Shown in pieces: positions 1 to 6,768 of a DNA stretch of 9,108 nt. Positions within the stretch are counted from its first letter, which is position 1; every line of letters starts with the position of its first letter. This stretch comes from Spirochaetaceae bacterium. GTDB taxonomy: Bacteria; Spirochaetota; Spirochaetia; Treponematales; Breznakiellaceae. The DNA lies in assembly GCA_031255315.1 (NCBI GenBank), contig JAIRSS010000025.1, forward strand, positions 1 through 9,108. Direction: 5' to 3'. Under the pieces are notes generated by a model. It had not been told where the DNA came from, did not search any database, and saw only the letters and a program-made list of their open reading frames with translations. The translations under genes were made by a program, and so were the position numbers.

Positions 1-58
1 CTTCAAGTTCACGCCGCTCTTCCGCGGTGAGTTCTATACTCCGTCTGGTTCTGCTCAT
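1..58 (-). CDS. IS630-type transposase, N-terminal end only
   Basis: Only the first 19 codons lie in the window; the gene continues past its left edge. The translation begins MSRTRRSIELTAEERRELE, a basic start followed by the L-T-x-E-E-R-x-x-L pattern that opens the N-terminal helix-turn-helix of many IS630-family transposases. The ATG is at 56-58 on the minus strand. An AGGAGG ribosome binding site (69-74) lies 10 nt upstream and supports this start. That site sits inside a perfect 12-bp inverted repeat (59-70/78-89). I cannot tell whether the element is intact, and HTH regulators can begin similarly, so the family call is moderate. Confidence 0.55.
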   Translation of the reverse strand, partial: MSRTRRSIELTAEERRELE

Positions 59-89
59 TGGTAGTATTCCTCCTACTGGAATACTACCA
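59..89 (-). promoter_or_regulatory. Hairpin enclosing the transposase ribosome binding site
   Basis: A perfect 12-bp inverted repeat, TGGTAGTATTCC (59-70) and GGAATACTACCA (78-89), has a 7-nt loop. Read as minus-strand RNA, the stem ends directly against the AUG at 58. The AGGAGG Shine-Dalgarno motif is formed by the last four loop bases and the first two bases of the 3' arm. The hairpin could limit ribosome access. An operator for a DNA-binding protein is an alternative. Confidence 0.6.
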
Positions 90-155
90 CATTCCTTTCT
101 TGTTGTAAATATTTAGATGTTACATCCTACTAGAGACGACAATTAGGAAACAAAT

Positions 156-230
156 GGGGCTGTTCCAAAACCGTGCCCCCGGCTATGCCGGGAACGTTAG
201 CGCACAATCAATTAGTTTTGGGACAGCCTC
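156..230. repeat. 75-bp MITE-like palindromic element
   Basis: The ends are 16-bp inverted repeats matching at 14 of 16 positions: GGGGCTGTTCCAAAAC (156-171) and the complement of GAGGCTGTCCCAAAAC (215-230). Inside is a second hairpin, CCCGGC-TAT-GCCGGG (178-192). There is no coding capacity. Termini of the form GNGGCTGTCCCAAAA occur on several insertion-sequence families, so a non-autonomous element or solo palindrome is likely (inference). I see no clear target duplication at the flanks. It lies downstream of the hybrid kinase gene and might also help end its transcript. Confidence 0.6.
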
Positions 231-271
231 AAACTCTATCTTGCCGAAACCACCCCGGCGGCGGGCTTGCC

Positions 272-2002
272 CTATAGGATTTTCCGGGGCAGGTGGGCGT
301 GCAGGGCGCTGAAGAATTCGTTAAAGTCCAGAGGCTTTCCAAGATGGCCGTTCATACCGGCGCTCATGCAGTGTTCGATGTCTTCGGTGAACACGTTTGC
401 CGTCATCGCGATTATGGGTATTGTCGCGGCCTTTTCCGTGTTCATGGCCCTGATAAGACGGGTCGATTCATAGCCCCCCATTTCGGGCATTTGTATATCC
501 ATCAAGATAAGATCGTAGGTTTCCGGCGCGGCGGCGAATTTTTCAAACGCCTCTTTGCCGTTGCCAGCCTGCTCAACGCACGCGCCGGTGGGTTCCAGGA
601 TGGAAAGGACGATCTCCCGGTTGATGGCTACGTCTTCGGCAAGCAGTATCGTACAGCCGTCAAAACAATGGGGGACGGCCGCCGAGGTTAGAATGCTTTC
701 GCCGGCTTCGGGTTGAGCGCCCCCGCTTCCCGCGTGAATCGTAACGATGAAGGACGACCCTTTCCCTAATTCCGACTCCACCCGTATGGCGCCATTCATC
801 CGTTCTACTATGCGTTTCGAAATTACCAGCCCCAGCCCCGTACCACCGTACTTGCGGGAAATGCTGTTGTCCGCCTGTTCAAACGAATGAAAGAGCTTCG
901 CCTCCTGGTCCGGGGAAATGCCTATGCCCGTATCGGAGACGGTAACTTCTATGACGCAACCGCCGCCCGCTTCGCCGTCCGCGGACAGCAGCTTCGCGGT
1001 GACGGTAACGCGCCCGCCGCCGGGGGTGAATTTTATCGCGTTGGAGAGGAGATTGGAGATCACCTGGGCAAGCCGCTGTTCATCGGAAACGATCACCGGC
1101 GGAATCGCCGGATCAACGGCAAGAGACAGGGCCAGCTTCTTTTTTTCTATCCCTAGGCTCAATACATTGACAACGCCAGTGAGCATGGCCGTAAAATCAA
1201 AGGCCGTTATCGAAAGATCAAACTTGCCGGCCTCAATCTTGGACATGTCAAGAATATCGTTGATAACATGGAGGAGATGGGTGGAAGCGCTCTTGATCCT
1301 GTCCAGACAGTAATCCTTTTTTTCTATGCCGGGACTGGCGCTGCCGATAGAGGCCATGCCGATAACGGCGTTGATGGGCGTCCGTATCTCGTGGCTCATG
1401 TTGGCGAGAAAATTCGACTTCGCTTTGCTGGCTTCTTCGGCCCGCTTAATGGAATTCTGAATCTCCGTGGTGTCGTGGAGGATCATGATAGCCCCGGTCG
1501 TCTCCGCCGCGTCGTTGAACAGGGGGGTAACCAGCGTTTCATAGTCCCGTTCTTTCCCTTTGCCGCTGAAATCGAATCTTTCTTCGAGTATCTGCAATTC
1601 CCCCGTGCGGAGGGCGTTCTGAAATATCCCGGACAGTTTTTCCAGTTTTTCCGGCGGGATAAACCGGCCAAACACATCCGCGAAATGACGTCCCGCCACC
1701 AGCCCGGAGTGCTTAATGCCGGTAACCCGGAGAAACAGATCCGCACAGTACAGGATGCGTGACTTTTCATCAAAAACAATGAGGATGTCGGGGTTGTACT
1801 GAAGGATGAGGTTCATGGTGTGATCCTGGCGGATCCGCTCATTCCGGAGAACGGCGTTTACGCCCTCCCGGGCCGTGGAAGCGATCCGTATCCGTTTCAG
1901 GGTGCTCTTCGCAAAATTCGCCTCCCGGGTAAGGCGCTTTACTTCTTTGCGCAAATAGGCGATTTCTTCCGCTTCGGACCGGAATTTTTTTTCTTCGTTC
2001 AT
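272..2002 (-). CDS. Soluble PAS-containing hybrid histidine kinase (HisKA-HATPase-REC)
   Basis: A 576-residue hybrid sensor kinase. Domains in order: charged coiled coil (~5-60), PAS (~62-180), HisKA dimerisation domain with H-box NMSHEIRTPIN and phospho-acceptor His204, HATPase_c (~305-425) and C-terminal receiver (~450-572). The ATPase shows the N-box NLLSNAIKFT (Asn317/Asn321), G1 box DTGIGI (357-362) and G2 box GGTGLGL (386-392). The receiver keeps the acidic pair Glu456-Asp457, phospho-acceptor Asp502 (MDIQMPEMGG), Thr534 and Lys556 (KPLD). No hydrophobic segment is long enough to span the membrane, so it should sense a cytoplasmic signal or a partner. There is no HPt domain, so an external phosphotransfer partner or pure REC output is expected. 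The start lies 23 bp after the FIST gene's stop, with a purine-rich GAAGAGACAGG upstream, so the two are probably co-transcribed. All catalytic residues look intact. Confidence 0.93.
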   Translation of the reverse strand: MNEEKKFRSEAEEIAYLRKEVKRLTREANFAKSTLKRIRIASTAREGVNAVLRNERIRQDHTMNLILQYNPDILIVFDEKSRILYCADLFLRVTGIKHSGLVAGRHFADVFGRFIPPEKLEKLSGIFQNALRTGELQILEERFDFSGKGKERDYETLVTPLFNDAAETTGAIMILHDTTEIQNSIKRAEEASKAKSNFLANMSHEIRTPINAVIGMASIGSASPGIEKKDYCLDRIKSASTHLLHVINDILDMSKIEAGKFDLSITAFDFTAMLTGVVNVLSLGIEKKKLALSLAVDPAIPPVIVSDEQRLAQVISNLLSNAIKFTPGGGRVTVTAKLLSADGEAGGGCVIEVTVSDTGIGISPDQEAKLFHSFEQADNSISRKYGGTGLGLVISKRIVERMNGAIRVESELGKGSSFIVTIHAGSGGAQPEAGESILTSAAVPHCFDGCTILLAEDVAINREIVLSILEPTGACVEQAGNGKEAFEKFAAAPETYDLILMDIQMPEMGGYESTRLIRAMNTEKAATIPIIAMTANVFTEDIEHCMSAGMNGHLGKPLDFNEFFSALHAHLPRKIL

Positions 2003-2025
2003 GCCTGTCTCTTCATGCGCGTTGT

Positions 2026-3198
2026 TTATAAAAGGCAGGCGATAAACGTACAGTTATAAAAACGGTTCACGAGGCTTCCGTTTTCGATATACGCCGGACA
2101 AATCTCCCCGCCTGAATAGCTGAAGATATAGTCCAGGGAATCCGCCAGCGTATTCTGAATCGTATCCATTTCGGCGGAGGCGTGGGCTTCCAGCGCAAAG
2201 TAACGGGTCAGGCAGGAAAACATGAGGAGGCAGGAACCGCCGCTGTTTTGTTTCTTGAGAATATCGTTCAGGGTTTCGCTGGTGGTTCGGACTATATCGG
2301 CGTAGTCTATACTGCCTACCGACAGGGTGGCGTTTTCCGGCATGTTGCCGCCGCAGGCCGCGTAGCCTTCCTTCGTCAGAAGATACAGAGACCGGACAAC
2401 CGGTTTTGTGCCGTCGTTATAGTTGATTACAAAGGGAAAAAGCGACACCGCCCACGCGCCGCCGCTTCGGTGAATGCCGATGCTTTGAAGGTAGTCGAGG
2501 ACCGGCATGTTGTTTACTTCCATAAGGATATTCTCTTTTGACTTGGTGATGACTCCCCGCTGTTTTTGTATTTTATCCTCCGACACGGAACTTACAAAAA
2601 ACGAAGGATGCACGTCGCCGTAGAGCAGGGCGAACACCACCCGGTTATCACCGGGCTCCCCGTTATAAATGGTCCGGTTAAGGCTGTAGTCCGCCGATGA
2701 ATCTATGGCAAGGGAGCCGAAAAGGGGAACGCCTTCCGCGGCTTTATCAAGGCTTAGGGCGATGACTTCGCCGCTCAGATCGTTTATATAGGGTACAAAG
2801 GGAATCATCAGGGCCGGCGCGCCGGGATGTTTCGCCCAGGCTTCCCGGCAGGCCCTGCGGATGGGGCCGTCTATGTTTTTTTTGTCACCAATGGGAGCCG
2901 TACCGGTAACAAAGTCAACGTCGTCGCTGGTGAGCACCATCAGGCCGAACATCAATTCGCCCGCCGCGCCGGGTACCGCCGTTCCCCCGGTGGTTATGCC
3001 AATTACGTCAAAGGGCAGGGCCGCGCAGACCGCCCGGACAACGCCGGAATCAATAAAATCGGTGTAACAGGTCAGGATGCCTAACGAGCTTTTGCGCAGG
3101 CTCCGCATATTGATTTGCCCCGTAATCTCCGCCGCCGCCACGGCGGGATCGTCAACTTCAAAGGTAAAAGCGGTCATCGTTTTAATCATGGTATACAT
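2026..3198 (-). CDS. FIST-domain (FIST_N + FIST_C) sensory protein
   Basis: A 390-residue soluble protein resembling the FIST family (intracellular signal-transduction ligand sensors). The N-terminal half (~30-215) carries the glycine-rich DVIGITTGGT stretch (64-73), which corresponds to the G-C-S-T-x-G-E region of FIST_N. The C-terminal half (~220-375) ends in FSYSGGEICP (359-368), matching the conserved FIST_C F-Y-x-x-G-E-I-x-P motif. No signal peptide or membrane span is seen. The family is proposed to bind small molecules, possibly amino acids, and is often encoded beside kinases or chemoreceptors. Here the hybrid kinase gene follows after 23 bp, so this is probably its input partner (inference). 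The start is uncertain: ATGs at 3198 and 3189 are in frame and neither has a strong ribosome binding site. Confidence 0.85.
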   Translation of the reverse strand: MYTMIKTMTAFTFEVDDPAVAAAEITGQINMRSLRKSSLGILTCYTDFIDSGVVRAVCAALPFDVIGITTGGTAVPGAAGELMFGLMVLTSDDVDFVTGTAPIGDKKNIDGPIRRACREAWAKHPGAPALMIPFVPYINDLSGEVIALSLDKAAEGVPLFGSLAIDSSADYSLNRTIYNGEPGDNRVVFALLYGDVHPSFFVSSVSEDKIQKQRGVITKSKENILMEVNNMPVLDYLQSIGIHRSGGAWAVSLFPFVINYNDGTKPVVRSLYLLTKEGYAACGGNMPENATLSVGSIDYADIVRTTSETLNDILKKQNSGGSCLLMFSCLTRYFALEAHASAEMDTIQNTLADSLDYIFSYSGGEICPAYIENGSLVNRFYNCTFIACLL

Positions 3199-3243
3199 CC
3201 GTGAATTTTGAATAGGATTTCAAGAGCAGTGAACCTTCCAGAC

Positions 3244-3277
3244 GCGCCTGGAGTACCGTACTACCGTACGCAGGCGC
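3244..3277. promoter_or_regulatory. Palindrome in the FIST gene leader, possible operator or leader hairpin
   Basis: GCGCCTG (3244-3250) and CAGGCGC (3271-3277) form a perfect 7-bp inverted repeat. Between them are two abutting copies of TACCGTAC (3254-3261, 3262-3269), which add an inner GTAC/GTAC pairing. On the minus strand a TAAAAT hexamer (3284-3279) lies just upstream and could be the -10 box of the FIST-kinase operon, which would put the palindrome at the transcript start. I see no good -35. On the plus strand the hairpin is followed by TATTTTAT, but no plus-strand gene ends here. Confidence 0.4.
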
Positions 3278-3298
3278 TATTTTATCATGGGAACGCGG

Positions 3299-3336
3299 AA
3301 AAAAGAAGCTCCCCCCGGCGCGGTTTCTTCACCGGG
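3299..3336 (-). terminator. Possible intrinsic terminator of the aminotransferase gene
   Basis: On the minus strand, CCCGG next to the stop codon can pair with CCGGG (3318-3314), and a run of six T lies at 3304-3299. The T-run begins about nine bases after the stem, so this is weaker than a textbook terminator. If it works, the aminotransferase is a separate transcript from the FIST-kinase pair. Confidence 0.35.
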
Positions 3337-4534
3337 AACGGGCTATCTCCGCCTTAAAGACCTCGCCCAGCGTCCGCACGCCCGCTTCTATCCGTTCCGG
3401 GTCCTCGTTGGAGTAGTTCAGCCTGATGGTATTGACCGGGGGGTTCGCGGCGAAAAACACGTTCCCCGGAATATAGGCCACGTTCCGGGCGATGGCGTTC
3501 TGGAAAACCCCGGCGGTATTTATGGGGGCGGCGAATTCGCCCCAAATGAACAGGCCCCCCTCAGGGTTGGTGTGGATAAACTCCTCCGGCATATACCGGT
3601 CCAGGGCGTCGATCATGGCGTTGCGCCGCTTCCGGTAGATGGGGAGGCTCTTTTCCACATTGGGAAAGAAATACCCCTTTTCCAGGTACTTTTTGATGAT
3701 GAGTTGGGTCAGGTTGCTGCTGTGCAGGTCCGCTCCCTGTTTGCCGATGGCCAGCTTTCTGATGAGGTCCTTGTGGGCGATGACGAATCCCAGCCTGAGT
3801 CCCGGAGAAACGGTCTTGGAAAAACTTGAAACATAGGCCGTCCGGTCCGCCCGGTCAAAAGTCTTCATAGGGGGGATGGATTCCCCGGCAAACCGCAGGC
3901 GGCCGTAGGGATCGTCCTCAATGAGGACCGCGTCGTATTTTTCCGCCAATCCGGCGACGGCTTCCCGGTTTGCGGCGGAATACGTCTTTCCGGTTGGATT
4001 GGAAAAGTTGGGGATGCAGTACACCAGTTTGGGGCGGTATGCTTTCAGCTTCCCCTCCAGGTCTTCCAGGTCAAGGCCCTCCGGTCCGGGACGGACGCCG
4101 ATGGTCCGGGCTGAATAGGATTGGGCGGTGGGAAGGAAGCCCAGGAACGTAGGGTCCTCTACCAGCACGGCGTCGCCGGGGTTACAAAACGCCTTACACA
4201 GGAGATCCAGCCCCTGGCCGCCGCCTGAAACCATAAGTACGTTGTCCACACCGACGCCGGTAATGCCGAGGTCTTCCACCAGCGGGATGATCAGTTCCCG
4301 CAGGCCGGGATAGCCTTCGGTAGCGCCGTATTGCAGGCACGCGGCGCTTTCCGCGGGGCTGGCAAAGATTTCGGCGGTGATCTCCCGGACGGCTTCGACC
4401 GGCAGGCAGTCCCCCGCCGGCAATCCCCCGGCGAAAGAAATAATCTCCGGCCTGGTTAATAGTTTGAAAATATCCCTTGTCGCCGTTCCGGTGAGCGGCG
4501 CAAGTCCGGCGCTGAATGGGTATTGGTAGGCCAT
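3329..4534 (-). CDS. Fold-type I PLP-dependent aminotransferase (LysN/Aro8-like, COG1167 group)
   Basis: A 401-residue class I/II aminotransferase that should move an amino group between an amino acid and a 2-oxo acid in the cytoplasm. Visible landmarks: cofactor-binding SGGGQGLDLL (103-112), substrate/PLP Asn179 in NFSNPTG, the Asp207 and Tyr210 pair in EDDPYGRLRF, the Schiff-base Lys240 in SSFSKTVSPGLRLGF, and the carboxylate-binding Arg371 in IRLNYS. The EDDPYG and SKTVSPGLRLG motifs place it with 2-aminoadipate/aromatic/branched-chain transaminases related to the MocR regulator C-domain, but there is no N-terminal GntR helix-turn-helix, so it is the stand-alone enzyme. The substrate cannot be read from sequence. 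Length is normal for the family. The start is well supported by AGAAGGAG 7 nt upstream. It lies upstream of the FIST-kinase pair on the same strand, 130 bp away. Confidence 0.92.
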   Translation of the reverse strand: MAYQYPFSAGLAPLTGTATRDIFKLLTRPEIISFAGGLPAGDCLPVEAVREITAEIFASPAESAACLQYGATEGYPGLRELIIPLVEDLGITGVGVDNVLMVSGGGQGLDLLCKAFCNPGDAVLVEDPTFLGFLPTAQSYSARTIGVRPGPEGLDLEDLEGKLKAYRPKLVYCIPNFSNPTGKTYSAANREAVAGLAEKYDAVLIEDDPYGRLRFAGESIPPMKTFDRADRTAYVSSFSKTVSPGLRLGFVIAHKDLIRKLAIGKQGADLHSSNLTQLIIKKYLEKGYFFPNVEKSLPIYRKRRNAMIDALDRYMPEEFIHTNPEGGLFIWGEFAAPINTAGVFQNAIARNVAYIPGNVFFAANPPVNTIRLNYSNEDPERIEAGVRTLGEVFKAEIARSR

Positions 4535-4573
4535 GGCGCGTTCTCCTTCTTGTATATTGGTATGGTTTACGCC

Positions 4574-4607
4574 AAAAAGCCGCCGGGTGTCTACCTTTTC
4601 CGGCGGC
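4574..4607 (-). terminator. Intrinsic terminator of the 449-residue protein gene
   Basis: On the minus strand an 8-bp perfect GC-rich stem, GCCGCCGG (4607-4600) with CCGGCGGC (4586-4579), has a 13-nt loop and is followed at once by TTTTT (4578-4574). This is a canonical Rho-independent terminator. It lies about 115 bp downstream of the stop at 4723 and just before the aminotransferase, so it separates the two transcripts. Confidence 0.75.
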
Positions 4608-4610
4608 GAG

Positions 4611-4684
4611 GGTCCGCGGATTTCACCGATTATGAACCGCGTTTGATATGAAAAATCTGTGGTAATCTGGGTAATCTACGGACC
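4611..4684. repeat. 74-bp imperfect palindromic intergenic element with AATCTG repeats
   Basis: The outer ends GGTCCGCGGATT (4611-4622) and AATCTACGGACC (4673-4684) are inverted repeats matching at 10 of 12 positions, with further weaker pairing inward. The right half contains three degenerate tandem units starting AATCTG/AATCTA at 4654, 4664 and 4673. The left half holds CGCGG/CCGCG (4615-4619, 4637-4641). There is no coding potential. Its size and form suggest a REP-like or MITE-like dispersed intergenic repeat, unrelated in sequence to the one at 156-230. Confidence 0.45.
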
Positions 4685-4722
4685 GTATTCCTGCCGTTTA
4701 GTCTCAGCAGCCTACCGGCATC

Positions 4723-6072
4723 CTAGCTTTCCGGGTCAAAGTTTCCTTCTACCGGAATGCGCACCAGGTTGACGCAATGACCGGGATACCGGTTTTTGAA
4801 CTGGGAAAAAGACGTCTCCTCGGCGCTTTCAAACAGGGCGACCTGAAAATTGCCGTTTTCGTTGAAATACGGGACCAGTACGGCCACATGAAAGTGCTGG
4901 CGCATACGGGGGGCGGGGTTTACTTCATTATTAATAGAAGCAAGATATATCCGTCCCGGCTCGTCAATGGCTAAGGTGTAGAGCAGGGGATGAACGCCCT
5001 CAAAACTGAACCCCGCGTTCAAGAGGAATCCGGGAAAGGAACGAAGGACGCCGCCTTCCCGTTCCCGGCGGATTATCGAATTAAAGGGGGCGTTCCGCAC
5101 TTCAATCTCCTCAAGGACGCCGTAACCGGGAGAACGAAGGACGGAATTGGCGCGGGAGGCCAGATTTCGGGTCCAGTCAAGGCCGAAAAAAGGCGCCCGG
5201 CTGGCCTCATAGGGGCCGGTGAACGGCGAACCCCGTTCTCCAAAGGCCGCTTTCAGGGGAGCTATGGGGAGGGAACTCCCGGTAATGGGCCTGAGTATGC
5301 CGTCGACTACCCATTTAGCGAAACCGGAACAGTTGAGGCCCCTGTCTCCGGTCTGTTCTTCGAGGGTTTCGATGTATACATACCGTCCCCGATCATCCAG
5401 CGCGCCGTCGTCCTGGAAGGAAAGGCCGGGAAGGCGATCCCGGATTGCCGCAATCAGGGTCCTGACGTCCCGGTAATCCTCCGGGTAGGGGTCGAAATAC
5501 CGGCGGGGAAAACTCTTCCCCGCCAGGGACAAGGCATCTTCTACGGGAAGCACCAGGAGGCGGTCAAAGGGAACGGGAACGGGCAGGGAACGGACTATAT
5601 AGGCGTCGTAAAGCACCACGTCTATTTGGCTCTTATCGTTCCCCATAGGCTGAAACTGCACATACGTATAGGGATCGCTGCGAAGGAATACCCGGATCTT
5701 GACAGCCACGCCGTTCTCCTTCGCCCTGGTAAGAATCCATGATCCCTGGGCCCATCCAGGGAACGCTCCGTTCAGTTCCCGGGCAAGGACGATCCCCACT
5801 TCCCGCCCTCCGTCCTCCGCCCGTACCTGGATACGCCCTCCTCCCGGCAGGGTGTAGATAAAGGGCCGGCTGGCCAGCGCCTTAGCAGGGGCTTCTGTGA
5901 ACCACGACTGCATCAGGGATATTCTGAGAGAAGAGTCGTCTTGTATTTTCGCGGAAGGTACATCAACGCACCAGGCGGGGGTCCTAAAAAGAATAAAAAA
6001 TCCCCCCAGCAGGACGGCGGCGTACCGCCGTTTGTACCTGGAAACGGGTTTGATACTTTGAAATATCCTCAT
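4723..6072 (-). CDS. Exported protein of unknown function with NlpC/papain-like Cys-His pattern
   Basis: A 449-residue protein I do not recognise by family name. Residues ~13-35 form a basic then hydrophobic export signal (YKRRYAAVLLGGFFILFRTPAWC); Cys35 could be a loose spirochaete-type lipidation site, otherwise cleavage near residues 34-37 is likely. The middle is beta-rich. At 245-256 the sequence GLNCSGFAKWVV resembles the D-C-S-G-F/L catalytic cysteine motif at a helix start in NlpC/P60 and related papain-like enzymes. A downstream HFHVAVLVPYF (393-403) gives candidate His393 or His395 on a beta strand, in the right order for such a fold. The spacing of ~145 residues is longer than in typical NlpC/P60, so a peptidase or amidase role is inference only. 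It is monocistronic in appearance, with its own terminator at 4574-4607. No strong ribosome binding site precedes the ATG at 6072. Confidence 0.75.
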   Translation of the reverse strand: MRIFQSIKPVSRYKRRYAAVLLGGFFILFRTPAWCVDVPSAKIQDDSSLRISLMQSWFTEAPAKALASRPFIYTLPGGGRIQVRAEDGGREVGIVLARELNGAFPGWAQGSWILTRAKENGVAVKIRVFLRSDPYTYVQFQPMGNDKSQIDVVLYDAYIVRSLPVPVPFDRLLVLPVEDALSLAGKSFPRRYFDPYPEDYRDVRTLIAAIRDRLPGLSFQDDGALDDRGRYVYIETLEEQTGDRGLNCSGFAKWVVDGILRPITGSSLPIAPLKAAFGERGSPFTGPYEASRAPFFGLDWTRNLASRANSVLRSPGYGVLEEIEVRNAPFNSIIRREREGGVLRSFPGFLLNAGFSFEGVHPLLYTLAIDEPGRIYLASINNEVNPAPRMRQHFHVAVLVPYFNENGNFQVALFESAEETSFSQFKNRYPGHCVNLVRIPVEGNFDPES

Positions 6073-6146
6073 GATTTTCTATTATCGGCAGATTTCTGCT
6101 TTCCCACCAGCCCCTGGCGCCATCCTAGTGTTCTATCCAAAACATA

Positions 6147-6175
6147 TTGACATAACAGTATTTTTGTATTATGTT
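6147..6175 (+). promoter_or_regulatory. Near-consensus sigma-70 promoter of the truncated transposase
   Basis: TTGACA (6147-6152), a 17-bp spacer and TATGTT (6170-6175) form a near-consensus housekeeping promoter. The -10 box overlaps the ATG at 6171, so that codon cannot be in the transcript. Transcription should begin near 6182, right at the in-frame ATG at 6183, giving a leaderless or almost leaderless mRNA. Confidence 0.6.
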
Positions 6176-6182
6176 TTTATGT

Positions 6183-6601
6183 ATGAAAACGGAAACAAAA
6201 CCAAATATCACCGGGGAAGAACCGGCCGTCCTGAAAGAACTAGTGGATTCGAGTAAACTTCCCTCAAAGGCAGCCATACGATTGCTGGTGATACTCAATC
6301 GGGCGGACGGCAAAACCCTGGAAAGCATATCCGATTTTCTGTCCGTCAGCCTTTCATCGGTTATCCGGTATATAAAACGGTTCAATTCAAACGGGTTGGA
6401 ATCCCTGCTGAAAAGACCCGAAAACCCGGGAAAACGCTGGTCGGCGTGGAAACGAAGAATAAGCTCTGTACCATCGCCTGCAACGAGAAGCCGAAAAATG
6501 CTGCCCATTGGAGTGTGAGAAGTCTTGCCAAACAGGTCGGCATAAGCAAAAGCGCGGTAAACAACATTCTGAGGGAGCGGGGAATCAACAACCTCGCCTA
6601 A
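6183..6601 (+). pseudogene. Truncated IS630-type transposase, N-terminal helix-turn-helix part with -1 frameshift
   Basis: The first frame gives two helices and a helix-turn-helix (KTLESISDFLSVSLSSVIRYI) followed by GLESLLKRPENPGK, the basic linker typical of IS630-family N-termini. That frame would then run to a stop at 6518 with unrelated residues. After a one-base backward shift at GGGAAAA (6428-6434) the reading continues TLVGVETKNKL... and then a second helix-turn-helix, WSVRSLAKQVGISKSAVNNI, which is exactly what the family expects next. The product ends at 6601 inside a repeat that begins at about 6583, so the whole DDE catalytic domain is missing and I do not find it elsewhere in the window. 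ATG 6171 also opens this frame but lies in the -10 box. The shift may be programmed or a mutation; either way the gene is dead as a transposase. Confidence 0.7.
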
Positions 6602-6768
6602 GCAACCCATTCGGGTTGCCAAGCTCCCCCACGAACTGGTGAGCGGGTTCTTAGGTATGTTGTTCTCGAAAGGTGGTTAGACTCAGGGTTTAATACCCTA
6701 AGAACGCCCTAAAGCTCCCCCGCGAATGGTGAGCGGGCTCTTAGGTATGAAACCCTTCGCTACGAATA
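6583..6768. repeat. Structured repeat, copy I (two stem-loop units)
   Basis: Copy I contains two units. Unit 1 has outer arms AACAAC (6587-6592)/GTTGTT (6659-6664) and CCTAAG (6597-6602)/CTTAGG (6650-6655). These enclose the hairpin GCAACCC-ATTC-GGGTTGC (6602-6619) and the core hairpin GCTCCCCC...GAGCGGG (6623-6647). Unit 2 has arms GGGTTTAATACCCTAAGA (6686-6703) and TCTTAGGTATGAAACCC (6739-6755), pairing with one mismatch and one bulge around a second core hairpin. It ends with TTCG-CTA-CGAA (6756-6766). The same modules recur at 7411-7500 and 7501-7658. Copy I cuts off transposase relics on both sides. No protein is encoded, and the family is not one I recognise. Confidence 0.8.

Noticed and set aside
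240..271. Terminator of the hybrid kinase gene from the CCCCGGCGGCGGG stretch
   Set aside because: The stem is short and no T-run follows on the minus strand.
3287..3829. 180-residue plus-strand open frame
   Set aside because: It is antisense to the aminotransferase, whose catalytic motifs are unmistakable.
4990..5742. 250-residue plus-strand open frame
   Set aside because: It is antisense to the 449-residue exported protein, whose signal peptide, motif pattern and downstream terminator support the minus strand.
6125..6622. 165-residue minus-strand open frame
   Set aside because: It is the antisense shadow of the plus-strand transposase fragment, starts in the repeat and has no ribosome binding site.
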